NCBI GenBank assembly: GCA_030063045.1 | Contig: JAQSEB010000082.1 | Coordinates: forward strand, 3,286,001-3,350,000 | Direction: 5' to 3' | DNA: 64,000 nt | From: Pratylenchus scribneri | Lineage: Eukaryota; Nematoda; Chromadorea; Rhabditida; Pratylenchidae | In this document: piece after piece, positions 15,944 to 30,900 of the stretch | How the letters are laid out: the number at the start of each line of letters is the position of its first letter | Position numbering within the stretch: the stretch's first letter is position 1 | Position numbers and translations under genes: made by a program | Notes under the pieces: model-generated | What the model saw: only the letters and a program-made list of their open reading frames with translations | What the model was told of the DNA's origin: nothing | Database searches by the model: none

Positions 15944-18900
15944 ATGCCATTACAAGAGGAAAGCAACAAAGAGAAACAACGAGTCTTTTTTCGAGAAACC
16001 CGGCATTTAGAGGAAATAAAAGGTGCTCAACTGGACCTGAAGAACAAAGATGATTGGTATAATAATTTAATTTATTAATTAAAAAATATAAGCAAAACGA
16101 TCTTAAGTTTTAACTATTCGAAAAACCTTAAGTTTTTATTATCCTAAAAACCTTAAATTTACCTAATATTTTTAGGCGTAAAATACGCGAACGAATGAAG
16201 ACTGTTTCGGTGGCATTGGTGCTTTGCCTGAATGTTGGCGTCGATCCACCGGACATGAAAAAACCGTTGCGATGTGCACGCAAGGAAGCTTGGGTTGAGC
16301 CAGGCCCCTCCAATCCGCAGAGATCGGCGCAGAAGATTGCACAAAATTTGCAGAAAATTTATGAGAAATTGCAGCCAAGAGCTCGCTATAAATCGGCCAT
16401 TGATCCTACTGGTTTTTTTGCATTCATTAATTAAATTTCCAACTATCGAAAAAAAGGGTAAAATAATGCCAAAATAATTATAATGGTTTAACTAGAATTT
16501 GCCCTACATCCACAAACCATATATACCCAAATTTGGATAGAGCTGGTCAAGACGAATTGAATGGTATATTAATTTGTGATGGTTAGGTCAACAATTAAAG
16601 GGTATTAAACGGTTTAAACCAATTTTGGTTTAATTCAAAACTGAGTTAAAATTGGTTAAACCTAAGCCAAAAAATAATCAAATGATTCCATCTTGACGAA
16701 ATCTATCAATTTATTATAAGTTTTATAGGTCTAGATACTGAACCGTTACAATCTTTTTGGCCAATGTTTTAATTTGCGGCAAATTAAAAATTTTTTAATT
16801 GATTTAAATAAATATGATTTTTAAAGTTGATTGTGTTCGAAAATTGTGCACCAGCATGCGTCGAAATGCCAAAGATGAACGCGTCCTCTTCCACTTCAAT
16901 GGACATGGGGTGCCAAAGCCAACAGATGCTGGCGAGATTTGGGTTTTTAACAAAAATATTACTCAGGTTTTTTTTCAAAAAAACCATTGAAATATAAAAA
17001 ATCGAAACTGAATTTTACAGTATATTCCACTTTCCCTGTATGATTTGCAATCTTGGATGAGTGTACCGTCGGTTTATCTTTGGGATTGCAATTCGGCCGG
17101 CACAATTGTGAACATGTTTATGCGATTTGCCGAAGATCATTCCATACGGTTATAATTTATAATTTAATATGAAAAATTTTATTTGATGAAAATAACGGTT
17201 TAGTGGTTTAATTTATTAGGGCTATAAACCTTATACTCAATTGATAGATTTCGTCAAGACTGATCATTTTGATTATGTTTTGGTTTGGTTTAGCGAACAC
17301 TAACTTAGTTTTAAACCATTAAACCGAAATTGGTTTAAACCGTTTAATACCCTTTAATTGTTGACCAAACTATCACAAATTATATACCATTCAATGCGTT
17401 TTGACCAGCTCTATCCAATTTGGGTATATGGTTTGGGAATGTAGGACAAATCCTTAACCATTTTTATAGTGCCTTTTTATTCTTTTTCCGATAAATTATA
17501 CCCATAAATTATTAAAAATTTATCTACTTTTTTGTTTAGTTGGATGGAAGAATATCAAAATATGCAGCAACAGCAACAACATCATCCGTCTCCCGGTCCA
17601 TCCGGCGAACAATTCAACAGTGGGAGTGGCGGAAATGATTCACAATTGGGTGCTGACAGAGGTGCGAACAATAATGTTGATGCGGCATCGAATGCCTCCA
17701 CCAGCAGTCACTCAATACCAACTTACAAGGTGGGTGAATAAATTGAATTTATTCGGGACCATTCAAGAAGGATAGAGCGGAAAGACCTATTTACAACCCC
17801 AGGATAGGATTTTTGGTTTATTTTAGGATGATTAACACTAAAAGCTATGACTTAAAAGTTATCAGAATATAGTAGAAAAACGTAATAAAAATAGCACTGA
17901 AAATGGATATGGACAAAAATCAATTCTCTGGCCTTTTGGGTGTATTTTTCCGATATATGACTTTTGGTTTGGCTTCCAGTTTTCTTTGTTTCAAATTCCT
18001 TAAAAAATGATAATTTGTAAACTAGGACACTAATAAGGACATTTGTGTGTGTCTTCGGGGCATAGATCTAATTATAGATCTTAGTTATGGCTTAAGAGTT
18101 TAGATTTTTTGGGTTGATCCCATTTGCCATTTGATTAAATTCAAAATTTCAACCAAATAATTATTTAATTTTTCACAAAACAGAATTGCATTCAATTGGG
18201 CGCTTGCGCAGTCGGCGAAATTCTTCCCTTCCAAAATCCCGATTTGCCTGCCGATCTTTTCACCTGTTGCCTGATCACTCCCATCCAAACTTCCATTCTT
18301 TGCCATATGCTCAAATTGGGAGTGAAAAACCGATTTCCACCCAACATCATTGATGACATTCCCGGCGTGCTGACTGACAGGAGAACGCTGCTGGGCGAAC
18401 TGAATTGGATATTTACGGCCATAACGGATACGATTGCATGGAGTTGCTTGCCAATGGATATTTTTCAGAAATTGTTTAGACAGGTAGGTGTTAAAAAGGA
18501 AAATTTAAAAAGTGAAAATTTAGAAAAAAATTTCCAAAAATTTCGCTAAACTTAACTCTTTAGTCTCGAGTTCGATAGTTCGAACTTACCCAGGGAAATT
18601 CACATTTTACAGTATATTTCTAGACCAAAAAAATTTCCGAAAATTTATATTTTCTCCTTTCGAACAATTCTCCCAAGAAAATTTTTTGGGTTTGATAAAA
18701 CATTTTATACATTTTTATACATTCTACAGTACATTTCTAGATCAAAAAATTTTTGAAAATTTTTACTAAAAGGGGGATCCATTATTTTGTAATTCTCGGG
18801 TTCAATTCCGCCCGAGGTAAAATATTTTTAATTATTTTTTAGCCAACCTTATGCATTTTTATACATTAGACAATACTTATCTTAGCTAGATACAGTAATT

Positions 18901-21900
18901 CTAAAAAAAACATTACAATAAACGCGCTATCACCAAAGTTTAAAAATTTTAATTAATATTCAGGACCTTCTAATTGCCTCGCTCTTTCGAAGTTTCTTGC
19001 TTTCCCAGAGGATAATGCTTGAAAATGGTTGCCATGTCGTTTCCACACCCGAATTGCCCTCCGTCCATAATCACTATTTGTGGGAATATTGGGACTATGT
19101 GCTGGATATGACCATCACAAATATGTACAATTTGCTCCAACCAAAGCAGCAAATCATTCAATTTACGCGGAGAGACAGCTTCATTGCTTGTCCAACACTC
19201 AGACATAATCGTAAGAATTAATTATATTTTCTTATCCCAAATTCTCTGCACCCAAAATTTCTATAGTGAAACTAATCAAATTCTTATTTAAAAATATTTT
19301 AAAAAAACTTAATTTCCTCTTTTTGAATGCTCCAATAGATTATTCCCAAGTGTAAGCCAGAAAAATTTTCGAAAAGGGAGATCATCAAAACATTTGAAGA
19401 TATACAAAACTTTTGAAAATTTTAAATATGATATTTTTGAAGAAATTTTACGAGAATTTTTTTTAAGTTAAATAATTTGATAAAGAAAAACGTTGTTTTC
19501 TCTTCTTCGATTTTTTGGGGAGGGTAAAGGCTTCTTCCCATACCCATGCCCCCGACTATGCCCTTTTTATGCAATATCTTCAAAAATAATTTTATCTATA
19601 GCGATTTTTGTTTGACTTTTAATCATAAATTTTGTGAAATAAATATTCAAACAAATTATTTTTTTTTCAGTTCTAATTGAATTGCCCGTCTCCGCATTGG
19701 CCGAATCGGAATATGTATACAGCTGGTTCTTCATAGAACAATTACAGGCATTCGAAGTTTGGCTTAAATTCTCCGTGGACAAACATAAGCCACCGGAACA
19801 GCTGCCCGTTGTCTTACAAGTTCTTTTAAGTCAAGTAAGTCTACAAAATTTGAAATTTTTTAATGAAATTTTTCAATTAATTCTAATTTTTTTGTGTTTT
19901 TAGCTAGTGTTCTGATTTTTTGTGTTTTTATGTAGCTAGTGTTCTGATTTTTTTGTGTTTTTAACTAGTGTTCTGATTTTTTGTGTTTTTAGCTAGTGTT
20001 CTGATTTTTTGTGTTTTTAGCTAATGTTCTGATTTTTTTGTGTTTTTAGCTAATTCTGATTTTTTGTGTTTTTATAATGTTCTGATTTTTGTGTTTTTAG
20101 CTAATGTTCTGATTTTTGTGTTTTTAGCTAATGTTCTGATTTTTGTGTTTTTAGCTAATTCTGATTTTTTTGTGTTTTTAGCTAATTCTGATTTTTTGTG
20201 TTTTTATAATGTTCTGATTTTTGTGTTTTTAGCTAATGTTCTGATTTTTGTGTTTTTAGCTAATGTTCTGATTTTTATGTTTTTAGCTAATGTTCTGATT
20301 TTTTTTGTGTTTTTAGCTAATTCTGATTTTTTGTGTTTTTATAATGTTCTGATTTTTGTGTTTTTAGCTAATGTTCTGATTTTTGTGTTTTTAGCTAATG
20401 TTCTGATTTTTGTGTTTTTAGCTAATGTTCTGATTTTTATGTTTTTAGCTAATGTTCTGATTTTTGTGTTTTTAGCTAATGTTCTGATTTTTGTGTTTTT
20501 AGCTAATTCTGATTTTTTTGTGTTTTTAGCTAATTCTGATTTTTTGTGTTTTTAGCTAATTCTGATTTTTTGTGTTTTTATAATGTTCTGATTTTTGTGT
20601 TTTTAGCTAATGTTCTGATTTTTGTGTTTTTAGCTAATGTTCTGATTTTTATGTTTTTAGCTAATGTTCTGATTTTTTTGTGTTTTTAGCTAATGTTCTG
20701 ATTTTTGTGTTTTTAGCTAATGTTCTGATTTTTGTGTTTTTAGCTAATGTTCTGATTTTTATGTTTTTAGCTAATGTTCTGATTTTTGTGTTTTTAGCTA
20801 ATGTTCTGATTTTTGTGTTTTTAGCTAATTCTGATTTTTTTGTGTTTTTAGCTAATTCTGATTTTTTGTGTTTTTATAATGTTCTGATTTTTGTGTTTTT
20901 AGCTAATGTTCTGATTTTTGTGTTTTTAGCTAATGTTCTGATTTTTGTGTTTTTAGCTAATTCTGATTTTTTTGTGTTTTTAGCTAATTCTGATTTTTTG
21001 TGTTTTTATAATGTTCTGATTTTTGTGTTTTTAGCTAATGTTCTGATTTTTGTGTTTTTAGCTAATGTTCTGATTTTTATGTTTTTAGCTAATGTTCTGA
21101 TTTTTTTGTGTTTTTAGCTAATGTTCTGATTTTTGTGTTTTTAGCTAATGTTCTGATTTTTATGTTTTTAGCTAATGTTCTGATTTTTGTGTTTTTAGCT
21201 AATGTTCTGATTTTTGTGTTTTTAGCTAATTCTGATTTTTTTGTGTTTTTAGCTAATTCTGATTTTTTGTGTTTTTATAATGTTCTGATTTTTGTGTTTT
21301 TAGCTAATGTTCTGATTTTTATGTTTTTAGCTAATGTTCTGATTTTTGTGTGTTTTTAGCTAATTCTGATTTTTTGTGTTTTTATAATGTTCTGATTTTT
21401 GTGTTTTTAGCTAATGTTCTGATTTTTATGTTTTTAGCTAATGTTCTGATTTTTTTGTGTTTTTAGCTAATTCTGATTTTTTGTGTTTTTATAATGTTCT
21501 GATTTTTTGTGTTTTTAGTTAATTCTCATTTTTTGTGTTTTTTAGCTAGTGTTCTGATTTTTTTTGTTTTTTTTAACCAGTGTTCTGATTTATTTTTTTT
21601 TTAGCTAGTGCTCTGATTTATTGTTTTTTTAGCCAGTGTTCTGATTTGTTGTGTTTTTAGCTATTGTTCCGATTTTTTGTGTTTTTGTTAATTTAATTCT
21701 GATTTTTTGTCTTTTTAGTTAAATTCTGATTTTTTGTGTTTTTAATTAAACTCCGATTTTTTTTAGTTAATTCACAAATTATTAAAACTTTATTTACAGA
21801 TTCATCGTGTTCGTGCCCTTGAGCTGCTCGCCCGCTTTGTTGATCTTGGCCCATGGGCAGTTGTTTCCGCATTGTCTGTTGGAATATTCCCTTATGTCCT

Positions 21901-24900
21901 AAAGCTGCTTCAATGTGGCACAAAAGAATTACGCCCTGCTTTGGCATTTATTTGGGCAAAAATTCTGGCAATTGATCCCGTTTGTCAGCATGAATTGGTC
22001 AAGGATAATGGGTAATAAATAAATTTTATTTCTTTAATTATTTTAATTTAAGCTATTTCTATTTCCTCCAAGTGCTGAATGATCCAAGCATTGAGAATCT
22101 TCGAATAAAAATTGTGTCCGCCTTTGTAATGGCAACAATCATTTACAACAATTATCGGCCAGCCCAGGATAAGCTGGTCCAAAGTGACTATGTCAGTTTG
22201 TGCATTGAGCTGCTTTCAAATCAGGTGTCTTTTTGTAAAAGAATTTATTTGTAGTATTTTTCCAATGATTCTCCAAATTTTAATTTTGCTTTTAATTTTT
22301 TTACTATCTATGAATGAGATATATAAAAAAAACTTTGCATTCTTGTGAACCTAAAATTGCTTATAAATTATTTCAAAAATGTTAAACATAAACAAGAAAT
22401 TAAAATTGTTTTAAAAAATGAATTTTTTCTGTTTGAGAAATTTTTAAAATTTAATGAAAACCTTTATTAGAATTTTTCGATATAAAGGGCTATTTAAAAT
22501 ACAAATATTATATATGGACTAAATTTTTATAGAAAATAGAATAGAATTATTTTTATCGAAGAGATTATTACCATATTTTTAAAATTTACAAATTGAATTT
22601 TATTGGACTCGAAAGTCGAAACCGATTCTATAAATACCAATATTCACTTTTTAAAAACCATTATTTTTTTCTTATTTTATTATACTATTTCAGCAAGTGA
22701 TCCAATGTCGAATGCTTTGCCTTTGGATTCTGATTGGATTGGGACGACTTTGGTCAGAATGTGATAAAGCGAGATGGCAGGCCATTCGAAATGTGGCCTA
22801 CGATAAAGTTCGTAGGAGAAATTGATTAAATATTTTAAAATTAATTCATTTATTTTAAGGCAATCGAATTTCTGGATGATGAAGTGCCCGAAGTTCGAGC
22901 ATCAGCCGTCTATGCTCTGGGATGTTTTGTGCACAACACATCGAGGTGGGTGAAATTTTTTGAATAGTGAAAAGTGAATATATGTTAAAGATAATATAGA
23001 ATTAGGTATATTATTTGTTTGATTTTAAGTCCTTTTACTTGATAACATTTTTTCATGCCTTTATTATAGATGGTTTGACGGGCAAGAAATTTAATATCAT
23101 ATTCGTTTTGAAGAATTCCACCCAAAAAATTCAAAACACTTCCACACTGTCAAAGGAATTCCCCGATGAATTACCCAAGACCTATAAAATGTTGAAAGAA
23201 TAAAAAGTTTATTCAATGTTGTAAATGTTTGAAAAATGATGAGGAATAAAAAGGGAGGGAAAATGGGGATGGAACAATGGGAAGAATGAAAATGGGTGGT
23301 ACAATCCCCGGGGGGACAAGGCGGCTTTATATAGTGCCGCTGCGCGGGAATGGAATGTGGGGGTGGGCACGTGGACATAGAATTGAAAGGGAAAAAAGGA
23401 AGGGAAAATTAGGGGTCAATCTGAGGATCAAAAGAACGAAGGGAGAGTCCAAAATCAAAAAGGGAATTGTCCACGTGAATTCGAGACATCCATTAACATA
23501 TCCGCCATTATCCGCCGTATTTGCCTCAATGGATGATGAAAGGCCGCTAATGGATTTTGTGGAGAAAGATGGTGAAAAGAATGACTCATCATATTGATTT
23601 TAATATTTTCTTTATTTAATTCCATATTTATTTATTTATTTTAATTATTCATATTATTCGCATTTTTATGCGACACTGCGCGCCCGGCGAGTGAATATAT
23701 AGTTTCGTCTTATTCGTCTGTTTTGCCTTTGCTGATTCTGCGTATTGACTCCTGAAGGCAAGATATTCAATTCATATATAGGATGATCATCTACACTGAT
23801 ATTAGGGAGTATATTATCAAGATATTGATCAATATTTGTGTATCTTAGTATTCTAGTCATGATCATGGGAATCATTTCAATCATGACAATTAAATATGTA
23901 CTGTAGAGACAGCTTATACAAATCCAAATTTCTTTCCAATTATAGTTTAAATCGAATCCTGTCCATGATGGAAATAAATGATTAAGTTTTTCCTTAGATT
24001 CGTGCATATATTCATTCCATCTTCCGATTTTCAATTCTGATTCTAGTTTCTTTTCTTCAAATCTTTGATCTAATCTATAGGCTTGAAACATTTCCATTGT
24101 TTTCTGTCTGGGATCGGTGTAATTTGTTATAATATAGTTGTAAAATACCGTTGGCTCCAATTCCAACTTATTATTACTGTCTTTTGTGCCCAGTTTTAAT
24201 TGATGAATTCTTTTTTCTTCTATCTCAACATATTTTCCAGTCAATTGATTCACTCTTATTAATTTTTCTCCCATAACTAATGATATTAATTTATTATTCT
24301 CACAATCTACTTCTTCGTATTTTTCTGTCAGAATTAATGTCTTAGGGTCTATAGTTGCCTCTATATTTTTATCCAAAATTGTGGCATTTACTTTTAATCT
24401 GTTGTAACATTTTTCAGAGGCAACAAACGAGATATTTTTAATAGGAATAGGCAAACAATGAGTAGTCTCCAAAATATTTTCAGATATCCATTTTCCTATT
24501 AAAAATGTGTTGTTTAGTGCGATTCGAGCTAAAGTAGTTGGATCCATCCCTCCGAATGTTTTTCCAATTATCTCATTCCCTCCTTTGGAACAAATTAATG
24601 ATGCTATGTGATTGAATGCTCGCCTTGTTGTATTGGTAGATAAAACTTGATTTGCGGTTAGTTCTGCCGCAAGTTGGCTTCCTCGGACTATACCGTCTTG
24701 CGGTTCATTGTTTGATCTTTTTACTCTTCGTCTGATTTTCCTTTTCATCAATTCAAATTGATTTTTAGGGACTGCATAATCCTGATTGGTCATAACAAAT
24801 TTATTAGAACAATCATTAATCTCTCGTGGATTTTTATCAAAAGTGAGCGCGAAATTTTTATTATCAGCGATCCATATATCACCCATGAATGTTCCAGTCC

Positions 24901-27900
24901 ATTTAGCTATATTTTTGAGTTTGCATAATCGTTTGTCTTCATTATTGATTTCCCAGATCAATATGGATTCATCCTCTAGAGTACATGTCCCTAATGGATA
25001 CTTGCAATGACCAATTTCACTTAATGGTGAAGATAGAATTTTGCTGCCTGGTTTTACATATATTAATGATTTCATATAAAAGCAGTTAGTTATTGATGCA
25101 TTTTTATATCCAATTTGCCAATAAGTGAAATCTACTTCTGGTTGATTTTGGGTTCTCTTATTATTATATTCTCCCATCAAAATTCCTTCAGAACATCTAT
25201 TTAATTTCCACATTCTATTACACTCTTCTTGAGTGACTGATTTATTTTTATACTCGTAATGAGAGTGAGGAATATTTACTAAATCTGTTTTATAATGAAC
25301 AATTTCCTCAATTATTGAGCAATGAGCTGCTTCTAAGCTAACTAAGTCCAAATTTGGTTCATATACATCAAATGTGTGGACAGTTGGTAATGGAGGATCG
25401 ATTGTAAAATTAGCACAGGGTAGCATATCGTCTTCTATTCTCCAATATTGGCTGGAGTCAGTGGATGGACAAAGCATTGGATTCTGGCCAAATACATTGG
25501 ATATGATAAAACAAATGCTAATTAAACAAATTACAAAGGGATTAAATTTCTTTAATTTTTTCAAATGAGTTTTTCCACACGTTAAGCAATTTTTCCGCGG
25601 ATTATTAACATATTTTAATTTTTTTGAATTCGAATGATTATTACGTGTTTTTTGCACGTTCTTCCCCCTCAGCTTAATTTTTCTTGTAGCAATATTCGCT
25701 TCTTCACTTATTTCTATATCTGCTTCTTCGTATGCTTGGATATCTGCTTCTCTCGGAATTTCTAGTGAATAAAGGAGAGAGGGAGGTCTGTGAACGATAT
25801 TGCCATTTGGCAATTTTACAGCTATTCTTCTCGGTGAAATAACTTCAACAATTTTTCCAATTTTCCAAGTCCCCTTTACCATATCATCTTCTTGTATCAT
25901 CACAATCTCATTGACTTTTGGCAATGCTTTGATTAAATTTTTATTATTTTGTCTATGAAATTGAGTACGTTCTCTTAAAATATTTAGATATTCGACTGCC
26001 CAAATGTCCCAAAATTTATTTATAGTAGTCGATTTTTTATTCCAGATTTCTAAAAGTTTCTCTGCACTTTCAGCATTTTTGGGCAAATAAGTATCATCAT
26101 CCTCTGGATTATTATGGTTGGGTAATCCTGGCATTGCCCCTGGATAGATAAAATCGATCGGTCTTAAAACAAATGAGTCCAAATCATCTGTAACTGGAAT
26201 AATCGGTCGGCAATTGAGTACGGCTTCAACTTCACAAATAAATACTCTAAAGTCATCTTCCTGCAAAATTTTTCCCCCTAATGCTTTTCTGCAACAATTT
26301 TTTATAAGTCCATTAATCCTCTCAAAAATTCCCCCTTGCCACGGTGCAAGTGGCGTATTAAATTTCCAGTTTATGCCCTCATTAGCCATATATGTTGTAA
26401 TACTTTCATCGTTCGGTAGATTTTTCCATAATAAGTCTAAGACTTTCTTTCCCAAACGGAATTGGGCTCCATTATCTGATACAATAATTTTCGGCTTTGT
26501 CCGTCTTGCAACGAACATTCTGAAAGCATTTAGAAATGAAGTGGTGGTCATGTCCGTTACAATTTCAAGATGAACACATCTACTGACAAGACATGTCAAT
26601 AATAATATCCATCCCTTAATGAGTTCTCCATTTCTTTTCATGTTAATTGGTCCCATAAAATCAAGTCCAGTATATTCGAATACTATAGCTTTTTCCAACC
26701 TATAATTCGGATATGGTGGCATTTTTTCAAGCTGATATTTTCTAAATTCTCTACAATTCCCTTTGCATTCTTTGAGTGTCTTTTTTATAGTACTTCTGGC
26801 TCTTTCCAAATAAAATCTGTTTTTGAGTGACGAATGGACTAATGAAGCCGATCCATGCAATAATAATCTATGTATTTTCAATATTAAAAGTTTAGTGAAT
26901 GGATCATTATGTGGCAAATATATGGGATTTGTAAAGTCAAAAGAATATGTATTATTTTGTAATCTACTCCTACATCTTAATATTCCGAATTCATCTTCAT
27001 ATATTTGTAATTCTTTTTTTCTTTGATCTGTCAACGGGTGGCGATTTTGAGCTTCTTTAATTAGAATTTTTTCAGCTATTTCTATATCTGATGCTGTGAA
27101 TGGTTTTTCAATTTTGAATTCATCATTTCTTTTTACTAAAATATTTGTTTCTCCAGCAGTAATTTTATTTAATCTTTCTATTTCTGAAGGCAATTTAGAG
27201 CATTTTCTCCAAACAACCATTTTACAAAATCTAAGTACAAACATTAATGTATAGAGCAATCTCCAAAATGAGCTGAAACGAGAGGGGTCAATGGTTGAAT
27301 TTTCGAAGTTTAATTCAGTGATAAAAGAATCCTCTTCACCGTTTTGATGAATCTGGATATCCTCTTCCTCATTAGTTTCCTCTTTCGGCTCAATTTGAAT
27401 AATGGCTGGCCAATAGGAATAATCTTGTTTAAGCCATTTAGGTCCAAACCACCATAGGCTATTAGTTCTGAGTTCCATAGTTTCACAGCCTCTACAAGAA
27501 ATATCTGCTGGATTTTGCTTAGTAGGTACATATCGAAATATTATATTCTTATCTGCTTGAATTTCCATCAATCGATTTTTTACAAATTTATTATTCTCAA
27601 ATTTTTTATCATTATAAGGAGTACCAATCCAGTATAATGCAATTTGACTGTCTGACCAAATAGTGATATTTTCAATAACCAATTTGAGTTCTTGTTGTAC
27701 AAATTTTACGGCTCTAAATCCGATGACTGCAGCTAATAATTCCAAACGTGGAATAGTTAAATTTTTATCAAGTGGTTTTATTCTATTTTTTGAAAAGATT
27801 AAATGCGATTTAATAAAATCGCTGTCAATTTGAGAACGAAGATAGATTACTGCCGCATAACAATTCATAGAAGCATCTACAAAACAATGCAAATCTTTTT

Positions 27901-30900
27901 TCCCTCCATAATCAATATTTCTAGGGAATGAATAATGGCAGCTGTCCCAAGTTTTACTTATTTTATCCCAATTTTGCATTTCTTCTTCGTTTAATTTATC
28001 CTCCCAATTTACTTTTCTATTACAAACTTTCTGATATAATAATTTAGCTGAAACTGTTACTGGTGATAATAACCCGTGAGGATCAAAAACACTATGAATA
28101 TATGCTAACAAATTTCTTTTACTAATAATTTCTGCTTTTGGGATAGTAGGCAATTTAATCAGTAGTGTGTCTTCATTGGGACTCCAATGAACACCCAATA
28201 ATTTAATTAATCCTCCCTTGATCCCCGGATGTTGGTCCTTTTCAGGAATATTATCATTCACTTCCTTAGAGTTAGATATAAATTCACGAACGTTCATTTT
28301 TGCTTTACTGAAAATATCTTTGATTTTATGATAGTTCTCTATCGCTTCTTCCACTGTATTGGCTTTACTAGCCATATTATCCATATATAAATTTTTGATG
28401 AGTTCTCGGGTTAATGGAGTATCAAACTTCCTTAAATGATGAATAACCGTGGCAATGAGTAAAAAAGGTGATGATACGAAGCCAAATGGAACTCTAGAGA
28501 ATCTCAAAATTCTCAAATTATTTCCTTTTGGTGGTTTATTTATGTCATAAACCCAAAGAAATCTCTTGGCATCCCTATCCGCTTGCCTCAATGCAATCTG
28601 TAAAAATGCCTTTTCTATGTCGCATATTAATAATAATGAATAGGTCCTGATGCGGAGTAAAACTCCAGCTAACTTAGGCAGTAAATTCGGTCCGGTTAAT
28701 AATTGTTGATTCAAAGATAATCCTTCTCTGGTTCTGGCTGATGGATCGAACACCATTCGAGCCTTAGTAAATGAAGAACTTTCTTTCAAAATTACTTGGA
28801 ATGGAATATAATGGCACAATTCCCCAGTTTCAAAGGGGGCATCTTCTACCATTCCCAGTGATAGTTGCTCATTTATTATTTGTTCGCATTTTTCCATAAT
28901 TTTAGTACCGTGTTTTTCATATAGATTTATAAATCTTCCGTATGTTTTCCCAAAATTTGATGATAATTTCGGTATTCCATTTTTCCATGGCCATGCGACC
29001 TCATATCTGCCATCATTTAATTGTCTTAAATTGTTCTCAAATTGTTTCATGGCTTCATCCTCTTCATCTATTCGAGTAGTATTCGGATTTTCTTTAATAC
29101 CCAAAATTTCCAAATCCCAGAAATTCCCAGGATAGGATATATCCTTAGGATTCTTTCCCCCAATTTCATATTCATCTTCCATTACATAAGCATAAGAAGT
29201 GATTGGCTTATCTATTTTCATTTCACCGCAGTCAAAGGCGCCCAATTTAGTAAATATTCGATATGTTCTTTGAGATATTCTCTTTTTACGTTCAAATACC
29301 CTCCAAAAATCAATGACCCCAAGCATCAGATCAGGTTTCACTTTTCGTGTTTTTACTTTTGGAATTCTTTCATCAGTGACATAAGTCACAGTTATGAGCA
29401 TTTTTTCCAGAGCGGGTGATGTTTTGCATAAAAGCGGGTAATAATTTTCATCAACTCCTTTTACATATACTTTTACAATACCTGATTGGAAGGAGGATTG
29501 ACTTCCCCCATATCCACTAACTCTTGTATTTTCCCTTTTCAAAATTGTTAATTTTAACTTTCTTGCCAATGAATTGGTGATATAATTTGATGTGGATCCG
29601 GGATCATATAATGTTGTCCCTTCTTCTCCATTACCATGCATTCCATTTTTAAATTCATGAGTATTACTCATCAATACTACTTTATTTTTTCCCTCTGATA
29701 AGATGACTTCCTCATCTACTACGAATGCCTCATCCTCTAGGAATAGTGATTCCTGAGTATTTTCCTCATTTTGTTCCTGATTATTTTCTTCCTCAGCGCA
29801 ATTAGCTATCCCTTTTCTCCAGGGTTCTTTATCTTTACTTTGAGTGAAATTTTGCTTCCCCCCACTTGAATTTCCCATTTTATTCATTTCCTCATGATTG
29901 ATTTTTGCGCAAACCGCTATAAAATGAGGTCCCTTGCATTTTTTACATTCTATTTTCTGAGTACAGTTTTTGGATATATGTCCCTCTTTAAAGCATTTCA
30001 TACATTTTTTTAGCTCAAATAAACGTTTAATTCTCATGTCTTTATTTTTGTATTTTAAACATCGATTGGAAGTATGATTAGTTCCCGAACAAAAAACGCA
30101 TGGAAGGCGAGATTTACCATCAGTGTTCTGACCTTTTTGATTCTTGGATTCACTGTTCTCTCCAATCAAGGTTTGCTCATTCTTTTGAAATTTAGTATTT
30201 TTGAAATTTTTGGTTAATTCCCAGACTGTTTCCCTTTGGGTTAAAATTTCATCTATTAAAAGGATGAGTTTTTCAGTATTAAACTCAGGAATTCCTTTTT
30301 TTTGTGTTATAATATCCAGTAGTATCCAACCAGGGAATTTCTGTTGGATTAGTTCTTCTGTGGCTTTATTATTTATTTCTTCTCCGGATGCTTTTAATTG
30401 ATTCAAAATTCGGTTTATTTCTGTTAACATTTTCCTTATGTCCGGGGTTTTTTGGCTGGCAAATGAGATTTTCCTCAAGTCCCCAAATAATGCGGATTTA
30501 ATTGATTCTTTATTCCCAAATCGGTTTTTTAAATGGTTTACTGCATGAGTATAGTTTGTCCCAATCACATTATAACCCTTAAGTTCTCTTTCGGCATCTC
30601 CTTTCAAGCAACTAATCAAATAAGCCATTTTTTGAACGTTTGGAATAGATAAATCATCATCAATTGCTGCTTGGAATGCAGACCAAAATTGCTCCCAATT
30701 TGCCATTTTTCCATCAAATGTTGGCAATGAAAGTTGAGGTAACCTGATTTTAGTTCCATTCGTTGTAGGTAAGTTCTCCTCAATCCAATTTTCTAACTCA
30801 ACTGCCTGAACTTTACCACGATCTATTAGATCAATAAAATTGTTAGTTGCCAAAAAATTATTGTATTCTTGCATTTCTAAGGTCCTAGCTTCCCCTGTCA

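Noticed and set aside
20040..21359. Plus-strand frames of 171, 145 and 83 codons in RAPTOR intron 8
   Set aside because: Products of the 26-bp array (FLANVLIF repeats), interrupted whenever a unit changes length. Not genes.
19895..21770. Regular repeats resembling a CRISPR array
   Set aside because: Units are contiguous with no unique spacers, and the setting is a eukaryotic intron.
23277..23597. 106-codon plus-strand frame present identically at 23277-23597 and 32526-32846
   Set aside because: It lies antisense within the two LTRs and is duplicated only because the LTR is.
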